Below, piece by piece: positions 16,076 through 26,200 of a DNA stretch of 64,000 bases. Under the pieces are notes generated by a model. The model was given only the letters and a program-made list of their open reading frames with translations, had not been told where the DNA came from and ran no database searches. This DNA comes from Clostridia bacterium (GTDB taxonomy: Bacteria; Bacillota; Clostridia; Lachnospirales; Lachnospiraceae), in NCBI GenBank assembly GCA_910574475.1, contig CAJTAT010000003.1, forward strand, positions 407,943 through 471,942, written 5' to 3'. The position numbers and the translations under genes were made by a program. Position 1 is the stretch's first letter; the number at the start of each line of letters is the position of its first letter.

Positions 16076-18211
16076 TTACATAATCGGATCCAGTCCTAAT
16101 ACGGGATGTCCCTTCTCATTCAGGAACGCCATCAAAGTCTCCTCGTCTGTAGCAATGGTCTCATCTGCAATCATATCACAGAAGTTATCAATGCCGTATT
16201 TCTCCTTTGCAGACTTGTTCAAACGATCAGCCACATCATCTTTCAGCTCCTTGGGCATCCATACGATACGCTCAAAGCCTCCCTCTGCACTCATGAACTT
16301 CTTGGAAGCAATAAAGTGCCTTCCATGTCCCATAAAGCCTGGTGTCTGGACACCGCCGCCTGTCATAGAAGCCAGCTCGCCAAAGGTCATTCCCAGAGGC
16401 GTCATGCCTGCATACTCACGGTTGGCAATAATCACGCCATTGGAGAATGGTTCGATGCCGCAGATACACTCAAAGCATCCACAGGATGTCATTGGATCTT
16501 CCATAATGGAGTACAGTGTCACTTTGCTCAGCGCACCCTGTGTAGCCTGCTCTACCATGCGGTTTACGTCAGGATATACACCCTTGGCTTCATCCTCACA
16601 TCCCTCTTTCGAAATAGGCTGGCAGGGACCAGTTGGCGTAAGCTCCTTGGTTGCCTTTGCATCCAGCCATGATACGGCTCCGCAAAGTCCCAGTCTCTCT
16701 GGTGTCACAACACAGCAGTGAGAAGGTGCGAAGGACTGGCACAAGGTACAGGTATAGAATACATCTACGCTCTCGTCCGTCAAAGATTCCAGACGCTGGT
16801 CTCTGGCTGCATAAGCTGGCATGGCCGTTCCATCCAGGATTTCCTGAACCTTTGTGGCATCCGTAACCATAGTAATCTGACATTTATCTACCACAATATC
16901 AAACTCGTCCATAATCATCGCATAGAGAACTTCTGCAAAATGAGTCAGGCGCAGCCCTTTTTCAAAAGCTTCTTTGTTGATACGAACACGAATCTGATTT
17001 CTCTGTCCTGTATGCATCACGCCTTCCATATAATTGAACCAAGCGTGAATTTTACGCTCAATTACAGACTCGAAGTCAGCCTGCATCTTTGCTCCTGCAA
17101 CTTCCACAAAAGTAGACAGGGCATAAGTTCCACCTGCCTCCAAAGCATCCAGATCACCGCCAACAATCGTTATCTTGTGATCTTCCACTTCATTATCTGC
17201 TCTTGTCTGAACCAGCTCGCAGGTGGGCTGCTTGTGAGAACTGAACTCTACCTGCATATCGCCCTTACGGATAATCTCGCCCTCAAATGCGGATGCAAAT
17301 GCAACAGGGATAGGAAGCTCTTTTACTTTAATCTTAATATTGCGAAGCTCTAAGGACTTCTTTACTGTAACTGTATGATCTGTCACAGACTCCAGGGCTC
17401 CAGGTACCTGATTCTCCCCCAGATCCACATCTACCACTACTGGGAATCCCAAAGCAATCGCGCCAGCGCCTGCAGATACTACAACTTCATTCAGAGCGCC
17501 AAAAGTATTGACAAATGCGGGTACTCTCTCTTTTGTATAGGCCAAAAGTCCCGGAAGATCCCCAGGAGTTACATTGCCGAAAATAAGGGCCGCACGAATA
17601 GCAACGGTTACTACGTGAATTACAGAAGTCACATCATGTCCCAGAGGAACTACACGGAAGTCCAGTCCCATCTTAACGCCGCCTTCTGCACACTGCTCAA
17701 TGACATCCCCAATCAGAAAGGTCATAATACCCTTACTCTGGTAATCCTTTACTACATTGACTACATCTTCTCCATTGTCTGCCTTGCCGAGCACGACAGC
17801 CACGCCAGGAATATCGCCAGTTACCAGGGGCACGCCAAGAGAACGAATAATGGGGTCTGGAACAAAGCCAATTCCGCTGTCCTCTGCATAAGGATTCTCA
17901 CTCTCTACATATTTCAACGCCTCAATAATCTCCGCTCCCACCGCTGTGGCAAGGCCGGCGTTCAAAGCCTCTCCCAAATCCTCTTTGTTGGTGATCAGGC
18001 TCTTTAATACGCCAACGCAGGCCGGCAGATCTCCAAGTTTTGTTACCTTTACGCCTGTTGCCGCATAGATAGTTGGCAGGAAGTAAGCCGTATCCGGCAT
18101 TGCAACTTTCTTGTCCTCTCCATGCTTTGCAATGGCCTCATTGACTGCATTTTCTGTAAGCCCTGCAACAGCATTGGAGCCACCATAAATCAAATCTGTT
18201 AATACGCTCAT
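16076..18211 (-). CDS. acsB: Acetyl-CoA synthase (CODH/ACS beta-type subunit), stand-alone copy
   Basis: A 711-residue enzyme forming acetyl-CoA from CO, a methyl group from CoFeSP and CoA. All A-cluster ligands are present with a constant offset of 18 from the Moorella numbering: Cys488, Cys491, Cys500 and Cys510 for the cubane, and Cys577-Gly-Cys579 for the distal nickel. The start MSVLTDLIYGG follows GGGAGG; an extension to 18274 would read through the leader. It is clearly a paralogue of the acsB at 31196-33334, with its own promoter and terminator. No other CODH/ACS gene is adjacent. The two differ mainly in the N-terminal domain and residue 260-300 region. Confidence 0.95.
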   Translation of the reverse strand: MSVLTDLIYGGSNAVAGLTENAVNEAIAKHGEDKKVAMPDTAYFLPTIYAATGVKVTKLGDLPACVGVLKSLITNKEDLGEALNAGLATAVGAEIIEALKYVESENPYAEDSGIGFVPDPIIRSLGVPLVTGDIPGVAVVLGKADNGEDVVNVVKDYQSKGIMTFLIGDVIEQCAEGGVKMGLDFRVVPLGHDVTSVIHVVTVAIRAALIFGNVTPGDLPGLLAYTKERVPAFVNTFGALNEVVVSAGAGAIALGFPVVVDVDLGENQVPGALESVTDHTVTVKKSLELRNIKIKVKELPIPVAFASAFEGEIIRKGDMQVEFSSHKQPTCELVQTRADNEVEDHKITIVGGDLDALEAGGTYALSTFVEVAGAKMQADFESVIERKIHAWFNYMEGVMHTGQRNQIRVRINKEAFEKGLRLTHFAEVLYAMIMDEFDIVVDKCQITMVTDATKVQEILDGTAMPAYAARDQRLESLTDESVDVFYTCTLCQSFAPSHCCVVTPERLGLCGAVSWLDAKATKELTPTGPCQPISKEGCEDEAKGVYPDVNRMVEQATQGALSKVTLYSIMEDPMTSCGCFECICGIEPFSNGVIIANREYAGMTPLGMTFGELASMTGGGVQTPGFMGHGRHFIASKKFMSAEGGFERIVWMPKELKDDVADRLNKSAKEKYGIDNFCDMIADETIATDEETLMAFLNEKGHPVLGLDPIM

Positions 18212-18264
18212 AGTATCTGTCCCTCCTTGGGTTTTATGTTTTTTGATACCTTTATATACTGTAA

Positions 18265-18293
18265 ATTTTATCACTCTTGTATAGGGAAGTCAA
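18265..18293 (-). promoter_or_regulatory. Promoter of acsB copy 1
   Basis: On the minus strand TTGACT (18293-18288) and TAAAAT (18270-18265) are 17 bases apart. Just upstream is a small CCCCC-CGGA-GGGGG hairpin (18297-18310) of uncertain meaning. Confidence 0.65.
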
Positions 18294-18364
18294 TATCCCC
18301 CCGGAGGGGGTTTTGTGAAAATGTTACGAATATTGTTCCTGTCTATTCTGTGTAGAGGAACCCG

Positions 18365-18419
18365 GCAGAATTGCAAATCTGTGGTTAACAACCGAGGGCT
18401 CCTTTGTTCACTTAGGGTA
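18365..18419 (+). repeat. 55-nt dispersed intergenic repeat, copy A
   Basis: This segment aligns end to end without gaps with the reverse complement of 38828-38882 (44 of 55 positions identical by eye), including the identical block GCAAATCTGTGGT and the identical end GGGTA. It lies between divergent acsB and lipoprotein genes. Confidence 0.7.
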
Positions 18420-18425
18420 ATATAC

Positions 18426-18454
18426 TTGAAATATGAGACAAAAAGTACTAAAAT
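18426..18454 (+). promoter_or_regulatory. Promoter of the lipoprotein/membrane protein pair
   Basis: TTGAAA (18426-18431) and TAAAAT (18449-18454) are 17 bases apart and lie about 40 bases before the start codon at 18494. Confidence 0.6.
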
Positions 18455-18493
18455 TATAGGGGTAATTTACATAAGAATGGAGGTTCCTGAATA

Positions 18494-19495
18494 ATGAGGA
18501 AAGGAAAGAAAATTATTTCATTTGCTGTTGCTTTTATTCTGTGCTTTGGACTGATCGGCTGTGGACTTACAGAAAATCTGTCCAAAGGCCGTACCAAAGA
18601 GCTCTCGGATGAAGAAGTGGTGATCGCTTTGATGGAGGCCTATCAGCAAGGTAATTATGAGGAGCTGAAACCCTATATCAGCGATGACAATCCTCTGCAC
18701 CTGTTCTTTGGAGGTATGGATGAAGCGGTGGGAGGTGAGATGGCCGCCGCCTACAAGGCCATGCATGAGCACCTGAAGGACAACATTACTTATACTGCGG
18801 AAGCCGTGGAGGGAAAGGAAGCCTGGGGCACAGTAAATGTCACTATATCCATGCCGGACTATTCCCAGGCCCTACACAGCGCTATGGTGGATGCTCTGAC
18901 TGACCAAGTGGAAAATGGAAGCACTGCCTTCTACGATATGCCGAAATGGATGGAAAGCGCTCTGCAGGGTGAGGGCGAGATGTATGAGGAGACTTTTGAA
19001 CTCCATGTAGGAAATCGTGATGGAAATAATGTTATGGATACCAATACCAACCGCCAGTTTTTCGCTATGCTCTGTGGAGGCTTGAAGCCTTATCTGAATG
19101 CTACCATTACCACCTGTACCTTCCCCAATGAGGAAGGAGGCTGGAATATCCTGTCCATGGGTGACGAGATCACAGCCATCATAGACACGGAACTTGTTCC
19201 CATGGATGCCGAGTACACTCAGGAAGATCTGGAGGCCACTGTACAGAGTTTTGAGGAATCCATGAATATGATGGATGGAGTGATTGCCAGTGCCACGATC
19301 CAGGATCAAAATATTTTGCTTACCATTGGCGTGGACATGGAAAATGCCAGTACCTACGCACTGAGCAATATGGGGCTTATAAGTGACCGCATTACTGCAG
19401 GCTCCAATGGTTGGATAAGCCTTGACAGCACCATAAGCGCCTTTACCCGTGAGGGTGGAGAATGTATCACCAAATCATACAAAAATGAGGAGTAA
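18494..19495 (+). CDS. Lipoprotein of unknown function (DUF5105-like layout)
   Basis: A 333-residue secreted lipoprotein: MRKGKK, a hydrophobic core, then lipobox LIGC with Cys23. The mature N-terminal part (DEEVVIALMEAYQQGNYEELKPYI) resembles the SnoaL/NTF2-like start seen in many Clostridial lipoproteins, where a small alpha-beta barrel is followed by a second domain. The second half contains IIDTELVPMDAEYTQEDLE. I infer a cell-surface protein with no enzymatic motif. It is followed 8 bases later by a membrane protein gene, probably its partner. GGAGG precedes the ATG. Confidence 0.65.
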   Translation: MRKGKKIISFAVAFILCFGLIGCGLTENLSKGRTKELSDEEVVIALMEAYQQGNYEELKPYISDDNPLHLFFGGMDEAVGGEMAAAYKAMHEHLKDNITYTAEAVEGKEAWGTVNVTISMPDYSQALHSAMVDALTDQVENGSTAFYDMPKWMESALQGEGEMYEETFELHVGNRDGNNVMDTNTNRQFFAMLCGGLKPYLNATITTCTFPNEEGGWNILSMGDEITAIIDTELVPMDAEYTQEDLEATVQSFEESMNMMDGVIASATIQDQNILLTIGVDMENASTYALSNMGLISDRITAGSNGWISLDSTISAFTREGGECITKSYKNEE

Positions 19496-19503
19496 AAACT
19501 ATT

Positions 19504-20124
19504 ATGAGTGGATTATTAAGAAAAATCAGCCGTCCAGGAATTGTCTTTCTTTTACTGGGGATCCTTTTCCTCAGGGAATGTACTATGGATACCATAACCT
19601 CTTTCAAAAGCCCAAAGAATTTTGAAGATGTATTAAACGGCGACGTGACTGCGGGTGATCGGGTGGAGGGCCCCGTCCTCTTTCTTCTTGACGCCTTCGC
19701 AACAGAGCAGACGTGGACTGAGAACCGATCCAACAATTCTGTCACACCTAAGAAAAACTCTCACTACTATTATGTTATACCTTATGGCGACGCCTATATG
19801 GGACTTACGGTGGGCACTGCTCTCGCCTCCGAAGCGAAGGAGCTGGCAGACCAAACTTACGGCTATCTGGCAGGGGGAGCGAGCCCCTCAGCAGAGCTTG
19901 TCATGGATACCCGCATTGTGAAAATGACGGGAGAGCTTAAAGATATGTTCGAGGAAGAACTGAGAGATTATTATGGTTTCACTGACAGCGAGATCAGTCA
20001 GATGACGCTTCTAATGGCAGAGCCAAGAAGCTTTACCGCTGTGCGGATAGGCTGTGGCATTGGAGCCGGTCTGCTTCTGCTAGGAATCTTTCTTCTGATA
20101 CGGCGTTTCCGAAAATTCTCCTGA
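19504..20124 (+). CDS. Two-pass membrane protein of unknown function
   Basis: A 206-residue protein with membrane segments at about residues 11-25 and 181-200 enclosing a large extracytoplasmic domain, and a basic C-terminal tail (RRFRKFS). The external domain holds HYYYVIPYGDAYMGLTV, a pattern reminiscent of DUF6709-type proteins, but the assignment is weak. Co-transcribed with the upstream lipoprotein. Confidence 0.6.
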   Translation: MSGLLRKISRPGIVFLLLGILFLRECTMDTITSFKSPKNFEDVLNGDVTAGDRVEGPVLFLLDAFATEQTWTENRSNNSVTPKKNSHYYYVIPYGDAYMGLTVGTALASEAKELADQTYGYLAGGASPSAELVMDTRIVKMTGELKDMFEEELRDYYGFTDSEISQMTLLMAEPRSFTAVRIGCGIGAGLLLLGIFLLIRRFRKFS

Positions 20125-20174
20125 AAGTCAATTGCTGGCAGGAATAAAAACTATACGTCCATAAACTACAAAGG

Positions 20175-20232
20175 GAGGGTGCTGTAAAATCATCAAAACA
20201 GACGATTGCGCAGCACTCTCTTCTATATTTTC
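20175..20232 (+). terminator. Probable terminator of the lipoprotein/membrane pair
   Basis: GAGGGTGCTG (20175-20184) pairs with CAGCACTCTC (20211-20220), with a 26-base loop, followed by the U-rich TTCTATATTTTC. Confidence 0.5.
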
Positions 20233-20266
20233 TATCGAAAATTCCCTTGAATTCTTTATGAGAAGC

Positions 20267-21781
20267 TTATCTTTCCATACTAAATTCTCCCATAATATCA
20301 ATCTCTATCCCTGACGCATCCACCAGCTTTGAGGAATTCTCTCTCTGTCCATCATCCGTGGAGGGTATCGTCCCCTCTAACTGTCCCTGAATACTTTCCG
20401 CCCGCAGCATTACAGTAGTATAAAGCATATTAACTCCTTCTTCATACTCGTCATAAGAATAGACCCCTGTGGGATCCGTTGCTACCAGACCATCTATCTG
20501 ATTGCGGATTCTCTCATAGGTTTCCTCAAATTTTCCGCCAAAAACGTACTCTTCTGTCAGTTTCTTAAGGTATGCATGGTATCTGGATAAATATTCTTCA
20601 TTTTCCAGCAATGCGTCAAAAAATCGAGTTCCCTGAAAGGGTGTATCAATGGCATCATTGATCATTTGTGTCGCACTGTTATCCTTTCCCACATTCATTC
20701 CACCAAAAGACAGATTGTAATCCCAAGGCAGGATATTCAGCTCTCCGTCGGATTCATACAAATAATAATTATGCGCCATGGCGCCGGACAGACTGTCCAG
20801 GTTGACAGAAAAAGTGTGAACTGCCATATATTTTAATATATTCTCTACATCCAAATACTGTTCCAGATCGGTTCCCTTACTGATATGTTCCAGGGCAGTG
20901 ACAACTCTTCTATGATCGTTCTCATTCGTATCTGTCACCTCTCCTTCCCATATGGTAGTATAGCTGTCAAGGCTGCTATCTGTATAGTTCAGATCCCCTC
21001 CTTTTCCACTTATAGAGAATTTCCCATCCCTTCCAGAGGGAGTAAAATTTCCTTTTTCAAAAGGCTTGGGTTCATTTTCCATATCCTTTGGGGGCTCCGG
21101 CCTCTGCATAAAAGTAGCTTCTTTAGCCCCTGGACCGCCCCCCATGTCCATACTTTCTGGTTTATAAAGGGCGACATTAACTGTTCCATAATTTCGCAGC
21201 AAAAAGCTGTCCTCCACAGCCTCCAGAGCCAAGTATACTCCCCAGTATTCCCCATTTACCGATATTCTGGCATAGTTATACAAAGAGGCATCCGTTTCTA
21301 GATATTCATACATGTCATAGACAATTGCTTCTTTCATATTTGTGGAATCAGCATAATTATTATTCAATATCAGCTTGTCTAGACCATAGCAGGTCTGTCC
21401 CTCTACATAGTGATCAAATTCCAGTTTCAGGCTAAATCTGTCTGTATCGGGATCCATAGCAATAGCTGACAGGCTTGTATTTCCTTTGGGACGGATTCCA
21501 ACATTTCTTACTTTCTCTCCATTAATCACTACATCGCAAGAAAAGTATACCTCCTCAGAGGCACGGTTAAGCATCTCCTCCCATTCTTCGTCTTTCATCT
21601 GAATATCAATTTCAATCAGCTCGCTGTGATCAAACAGCTCTGTATCGTATTGCATGGATACTGCCGTTCCCCCAACTGCAACTGCCAGCCTCTGTGAAAG
21701 CACCATAGCCAGAATACAGATAAGTACTGCTGCCGCCATGAGCAAGCTGATAATTTGCGTTATGTGCTTATTGGTAATCAT
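20267..21781 (-). CDS. Membrane-anchored CotH kinase family protein
   Basis: A 504-residue protein with one N-terminal transmembrane segment (about residues 9-30) and a large external domain. CotH-family atypical kinase motifs are present: GIRPKGNTSL, the LDKLILNNNYADSTNMKEAI block, YWGVYLALEAV, and NILPWDYNLSFG with the metal-binding Asp. CotH phosphorylates spore coat proteins in Bacillus, but here the anchor and the VTC/DUF4956 neighbours suggest surface-polymer or exopolysaccharide biology. Its ATG overlaps the stop codon of the upstream DUF4956 gene (ATGA), showing former or present translational coupling. Confidence 0.88.
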   Translation of the reverse strand: MITNKHITQIISLLMAAAVLICILAMVLSQRLAVAVGGTAVSMQYDTELFDHSELIEIDIQMKDEEWEEMLNRASEEVYFSCDVVINGEKVRNVGIRPKGNTSLSAIAMDPDTDRFSLKLEFDHYVEGQTCYGLDKLILNNNYADSTNMKEAIVYDMYEYLETDASLYNYARISVNGEYWGVYLALEAVEDSFLLRNYGTVNVALYKPESMDMGGGPGAKEATFMQRPEPPKDMENEPKPFEKGNFTPSGRDGKFSISGKGGDLNYTDSSLDSYTTIWEGEVTDTNENDHRRVVTALEHISKGTDLEQYLDVENILKYMAVHTFSVNLDSLSGAMAHNYYLYESDGELNILPWDYNLSFGGMNVGKDNSATQMINDAIDTPFQGTRFFDALLENEEYLSRYHAYLKKLTEEYVFGGKFEETYERIRNQIDGLVATDPTGVYSYDEYEEGVNMLYTTVMLRAESIQGQLEGTIPSTDDGQRENSSKLVDASGIEIDIMGEFSMER

Positions 21782-22309
21782 AAAAATTCCCCGTTATAGC
21801 TCACAAGGGTGGCGCCTCTTACTCCTTGAACCTCATTTATTTTATTGACAAAAGAGGTCCCCAGATCTTTCAAGCGAATCTCAGCAGTTAATTCAATCCC
21901 TTCTGCATTTACAGTCTTGGATTTTACTACAAATTGTTCTACTGATTTTTTTATCAATTCCAGAGCTGTTTTTTCTGATTTTTCATTGTCGCAGTTTAAA
22001 ATTAAAATATATGGTTTCTCGCTTTATTGCTGCACGAAAACGTACAATAGAAAGAGCTCCGACCATTCCCAGCGATAACACTACATTGGAAGTCACTGCC
22101 ATGATAACTAATGTAGTCACAAGAGAGAGCCCCACAAGTGTCATGGCAAAGCTATTCGAATATAGAACTCCGCTGAAAGTCTTCTTATAAACCATAAAAA
22201 TAAACAGGCCAAGCACCAGTGAGAATATCATACCTATTAAAGTGTCAATGATAGAAAATTCCATCACGCTTTCCAGATAACTCGATCTAAAAATGTCATG
22301 AAATGTCAT
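21778..22309 (-). pseudogene. DUF4956 membrane protein gene with an internal deletion and frameshift
   Basis: The first frame, from ATG 22309, encodes three membrane segments and ends its family match at GMVGALSIVRFRAAIK. Family members continue with a DPLDIVF-type helix and further membrane segments. Here that part is absent and the frame stops at about 21983. Another frame then gives EKPYILILNCDN, the family's C-terminal soluble domain, through LKDLGTSFVNKINEVQG to the stop at 21778, which overlaps the CotH start. Roughly 40-45 residues are missing at the junction near 22020, together with a frame change. The cluster VTC-DUF4956-CotH is otherwise in its usual order. DUF4956 proteins are thought to pair with VTC-like polymerases. 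Confidence 0.75.
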
Positions 22310-22380
22310 ATAGTACCTCCTTATTAAAAGTTCTGTTTCGAATCTTCGCTGTTATTGATTCCTTTTTTCCATTGAGTTTG

Positions 22381-23073
22381 TTATCCGAATTTTCTGCAAA
22401 CCTGGTATTTAGAGAAGGCTTGCAGCCGTATCCCATTCATTTGAATAATTTTTCTAATGACGTCTGGAAGAAATGCATCATATTTTATTTCTAATACCAT
22501 ATCCGGCATTCCAAGAGAGACGCGAATATCCTTTACATGATCCTCTAGAAATGTTCTGTGGTACAATGTAGTTCGAATATGAGAATCAAACGTCACTCTT
22601 ACATTTCCTGCTGAGTAAATATAAGGTTCCCGTATATAGGATACCAGGACTCTGGGGCGTAGCACCTGGGTATGCATTTTTACATATAATTCTTGCACTA
22701 AAGAGGAGGGATGGTTTCGCATCCAGTCCAACTCTCCCTGCAGTAATTGTTCACACTCTCTCCTCTTAATTTCAGCATCATATTTGATACAGAGCCCATG
22801 ATCCTTCATTTTTTTCTCCAGGGTGATAAATGTAAAATCGTCATTATAATACCGGATTCTAAATTTTTCTCGACTGGAAATTCCATCTACTTTTTCACGC
22901 AATGCCTGATCTGTATAATTGTCAAAATAGATACTTCGTATAAGATAACATCCATTACAGTTTGTATATGGGTCTGCCTGCATTACAAGCTTTAAGCGGT
23001 TTCTCAGTTCCAGATACTGTAAATATGTAATCTCATATTTCAGTTCATGTCGATAACATTCTGTCTGCTTCAC
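22381..23073 (-). CDS. VTC-domain (polyphosphate polymerase-like) protein
   Basis: About 230 residues covering one VTC tunnel domain. The basic substrate-tunnel residues appear in order: YRHELKYEI at the N-terminus, SREKFRIRYYND, TLEKKMKDHGLCIKYDAEI, RPRVLVSYIREPY, RVTFDSHIRTT, and MVLEIKYDAFLP near the end. Related eukaryotic domains make polyphosphate; bacterial ones are found with DUF4956 and CotH and their polymer is unknown. GTG 23073 is chosen as start because GGAGATG lies upstream of it; an ATG at 23091 is possible. First gene of the cluster. Confidence 0.85.
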   Translation of the reverse strand: MKQTECYRHELKYEITYLQYLELRNRLKLVMQADPYTNCNGCYLIRSIYFDNYTDQALREKVDGISSREKFRIRYYNDDFTFITLEKKMKDHGLCIKYDAEIKRRECEQLLQGELDWMRNHPSSLVQELYVKMHTQVLRPRVLVSYIREPYIYSAGNVRVTFDSHIRTTLYHRTFLEDHVKDIRVSLGMPDMVLEIKYDAFLPDVIRKIIQMNGIRLQAFSKYQVCRKFG

Positions 23074-23175
23074 TTTTACATCTCCTTTCAACCAAATTAT
23101 AAAGTTGTAACCTGAAATGTACCTGAAAAGGTTTGTGAAAATTTAACGAATTTTTCCCTTATGATTTTCATACTC

Positions 23176-23209
23176 AAAAAAGCATTGGCTTAACTGCCAA
23201 TGCTTTTTC
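23176..23209 (-). terminator. Terminator of the hybrid histidine kinase gene (possibly bidirectional)
   Basis: AGCATTGGC (23181-23189) pairs with GCCAATGCT (23196-23204) around a 6-base loop, with A/T runs on both sides, so it can act in either direction. Confidence 0.75.
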
Positions 23210-23277
23210 TACATCTTAAATTTAGATTCATCCAGACGAATAAAACGAATCTGCATTTCCTATATAACCCTATTTTA

Positions 23278-26200
23278 TCAAATTGTCACAAACGAATGTT
23301 GTTCTTTTCGCTTCAAAATCTTATCTAGAGTCTCCATCAGCTTTTCCACATCGATAGGCTTTGCAATATGCCCATCCATACCACATTCCAGTGCTTGCCG
23401 CCTATCTTCCTCAAATGCATTCGCTGTCATGGCCAGAATTGGGATCGATGCCAAATCTTTATTTTCCAGCTTTCTGATCGCCACTGTAGCCTCATAACCA
23501 TTCATCTCCGGCATTTGAACATCCATCAATACTAACTGATAATAACCTGGTTCTGAATTTTTCAGCATATCAACAGCAATTTGCCCATTCTCTGCTATCT
23601 CCAAGGAAAATCCTGCTTCTTCTAAAATTGCAGTGGCGATTTCCCGATTCAGCTCATTGTCCTCTGCCAACAAAATACGCTCTGTGTAGGAAGCTCTCCA
23701 CGTTTCATTTTCTTTCTCATTTTTCTGACTCTTATTTACAATGGAGTTGAGGCATCCCCGCAGCTCTGACAAGAACAGAGGCTTACTACAGAAGGCCGTA
23801 ACCCCAGCATCCTTGGCCTCTTCCTCAATATCTGACCAGTCATAAGCTGTGAGTACAATAATTGGAACCTCTTTCCCTGTCTCCTGACGAATCCTGCGAG
23901 CTACTTCTACTCCATTCATGTCTGGTAGCAACCAGTCAATAATATAGACGAAATAATGATCGTCCCGCATAATCGCCTGTCTGGTTCTAAGAACAGCCTC
24001 TTTTCCTGACAATGTCCACTCTGCCCGCATCCCAATCTGCTGGAGCATCCAGGATACACTGTCACAGGTGTTGAAATCATCATCTACTACCAGGGCTCGA
24101 AAACCTTTTAATTCTGGAATCATCTGAGGTTCCTTTTTCCCGGAATGCAGACGGAAGGTGAAGGAAACGACACATTCTGTGCCAACTCCCTGCTTACTCT
24201 TTACCTCGATAGAACCATCCATCATATCCACAATATTTTTTGTAATTGCCATTCCAAGCCCAGTCCCCTGGATTCCACTAATAGTAGAGTTACGCTCCCG
24301 CTCAAATGGTTCGAATATATGAGACAAAAATTCTTCATCCATGCCTATGCCTGTATCCTTCACATGGAACTCAAAGTTTGCGTATCCTGTGGGCGCACCA
24401 GCTTTCTCGATAACCTTCATGCTGACCATACCGCCTGCGCTTGTATATTTTACAGCATTGCTCAGCAAGTTCAGGAGCACCTGATTCAGCCGCAGTCTGT
24501 CACAGCAGATCTCCTCGTCCTGAATATCAACTGCATCCATATACAGATCCAACTGCTTTGCGTGAATGTCTGCCTGAATAATATTGCGCAGTCCGTGTAA
24601 AATATCTGGCAAATTACAGGGTTCTTCATCCAAGCGAATCTTACCGCTTTCAATACGGCTCATATCAAGCACATCATTAATAAGACTCAACAAATGGTTC
24701 CCTGATGTCATAATTTTCTTCAGGTATTCTTCCACTTGCTCTTTTTTATCAATATGAGTTATCGCCAGTGCTGTAAAACCAATGATCGCATTCATTGGTG
24801 TACGGATATCGTGAGACATATTTGAGAGGAAGGTAGTTTTAGCCCTGTTAGCACGGTTGGCCTGAGAAAGTGCATCCTCCAACATAGCCTTCTTTTCTCT
24901 TTCTTCCCGAGTCTCTTCATCTACACTGCGGAAGCCCAGAACAATCCCATGGCTCTTATCCCACTTTCCTGCACGCACAGCCTTTATCTGAAAATAACGG
25001 ATATCGCCACAGCAGGTCATCCGGTAATTCATATAGCACATGAGTTTTTCTGATAGCTCTTTTTCCAGCCATTCCCGGGTTCCAGCCTCTTGCATCTGCT
25101 CCTTGTCATCTTCATGAACACCTGCTTCTATGTAACGGCTTATACAATCCTCTAGCAACAGTTCTCCAGTAAAAATGTTCTCTAATATATGATTCTTACA
25201 CTCGTTAATACGCAGAGTTTTACCTATTCCTGTATCTAGATCAAAGTAACAAACTAGATTATATTCAATACCGAGAGCATGAATAAGCTCCATCTGGCGT
25301 CTTTCTTCCTCTAAGCGTTTCTGCTCTTCCTTCTTTTTCTGCACAGTGCAGTCTAAGAGAGAACGCTGACAATACAGCTCCCCATCCTTCTCTATAAGCT
25401 TAAAGTTACCCATCACATGGATAATATCTCCATTTGGATGCTGTACGCGGTACTCAAGGCTTACATTATCTCCCACATTTTTCAAAGACTGAATCGTTTC
25501 TCTCAGCTTTGGCCGATCCTCGTCTAATACAGTCTGTGCAACCATGAAAAAGCCATCTTCTATCATGGCTTCCTCTGAGCTATACCCCAAAATATGGAGA
25601 GCTGCCTTGTTGATGCTGATAACCTTAGAGCCATCCATCGTATGGCAGATAACTCCGCAATCCATAGTTGTAAAAAGAGTCTCTAAGGTCTGATTTTTAC
25701 GAATAATTTCTTCAGCATAAGCACGCTCTTTTGTAATGTCAATTGCCACACCCACAGTACCCATGACGCTTCCGTCCAGATCGTAAAGAGGTGACTTATA
25801 GGTAGTCAGAGTCTTAGTCTCTCCGCCTGCCTGAATAATCTCTTCTGATATACAAGTCTCTCTTCGCTCCATGACAATGCGCTCTGACTCAATGCATGCA
25901 GGATCATCCTGCTCCACATCCCAAATATAGGCATGGCCACGCCCCTCTACCTGAACTTTCGACTTGTTAACTGTAGAACAAAAACTGTCATTTACCTTCT
26001 CATGGATACCGTTTTTGTCTTTATACCAAATGAGATTCGGAGTACTATTGATTGCGGCTTCCAAATACTGGCTCGTCTGCCAACTGTCTTTACGTGCTTT
26101 AAGAGACCTCTGCCATCTCAGAAAGTGAAAGCTCATCTCATGGTTGGACATAGGCAAAGTCCACAAGTCTGTAACTTCAGATATCATTTCAGGAAGGTTC

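Noticed and set aside
18297..18310. CCCCC-CGGA-GGGGG hairpin near the stand-alone acsB promoter
   Set aside because: Only a 5-base stem with a weak T-run; it lies upstream of the -35 and is probably fortuitous, so it is not called a terminator.
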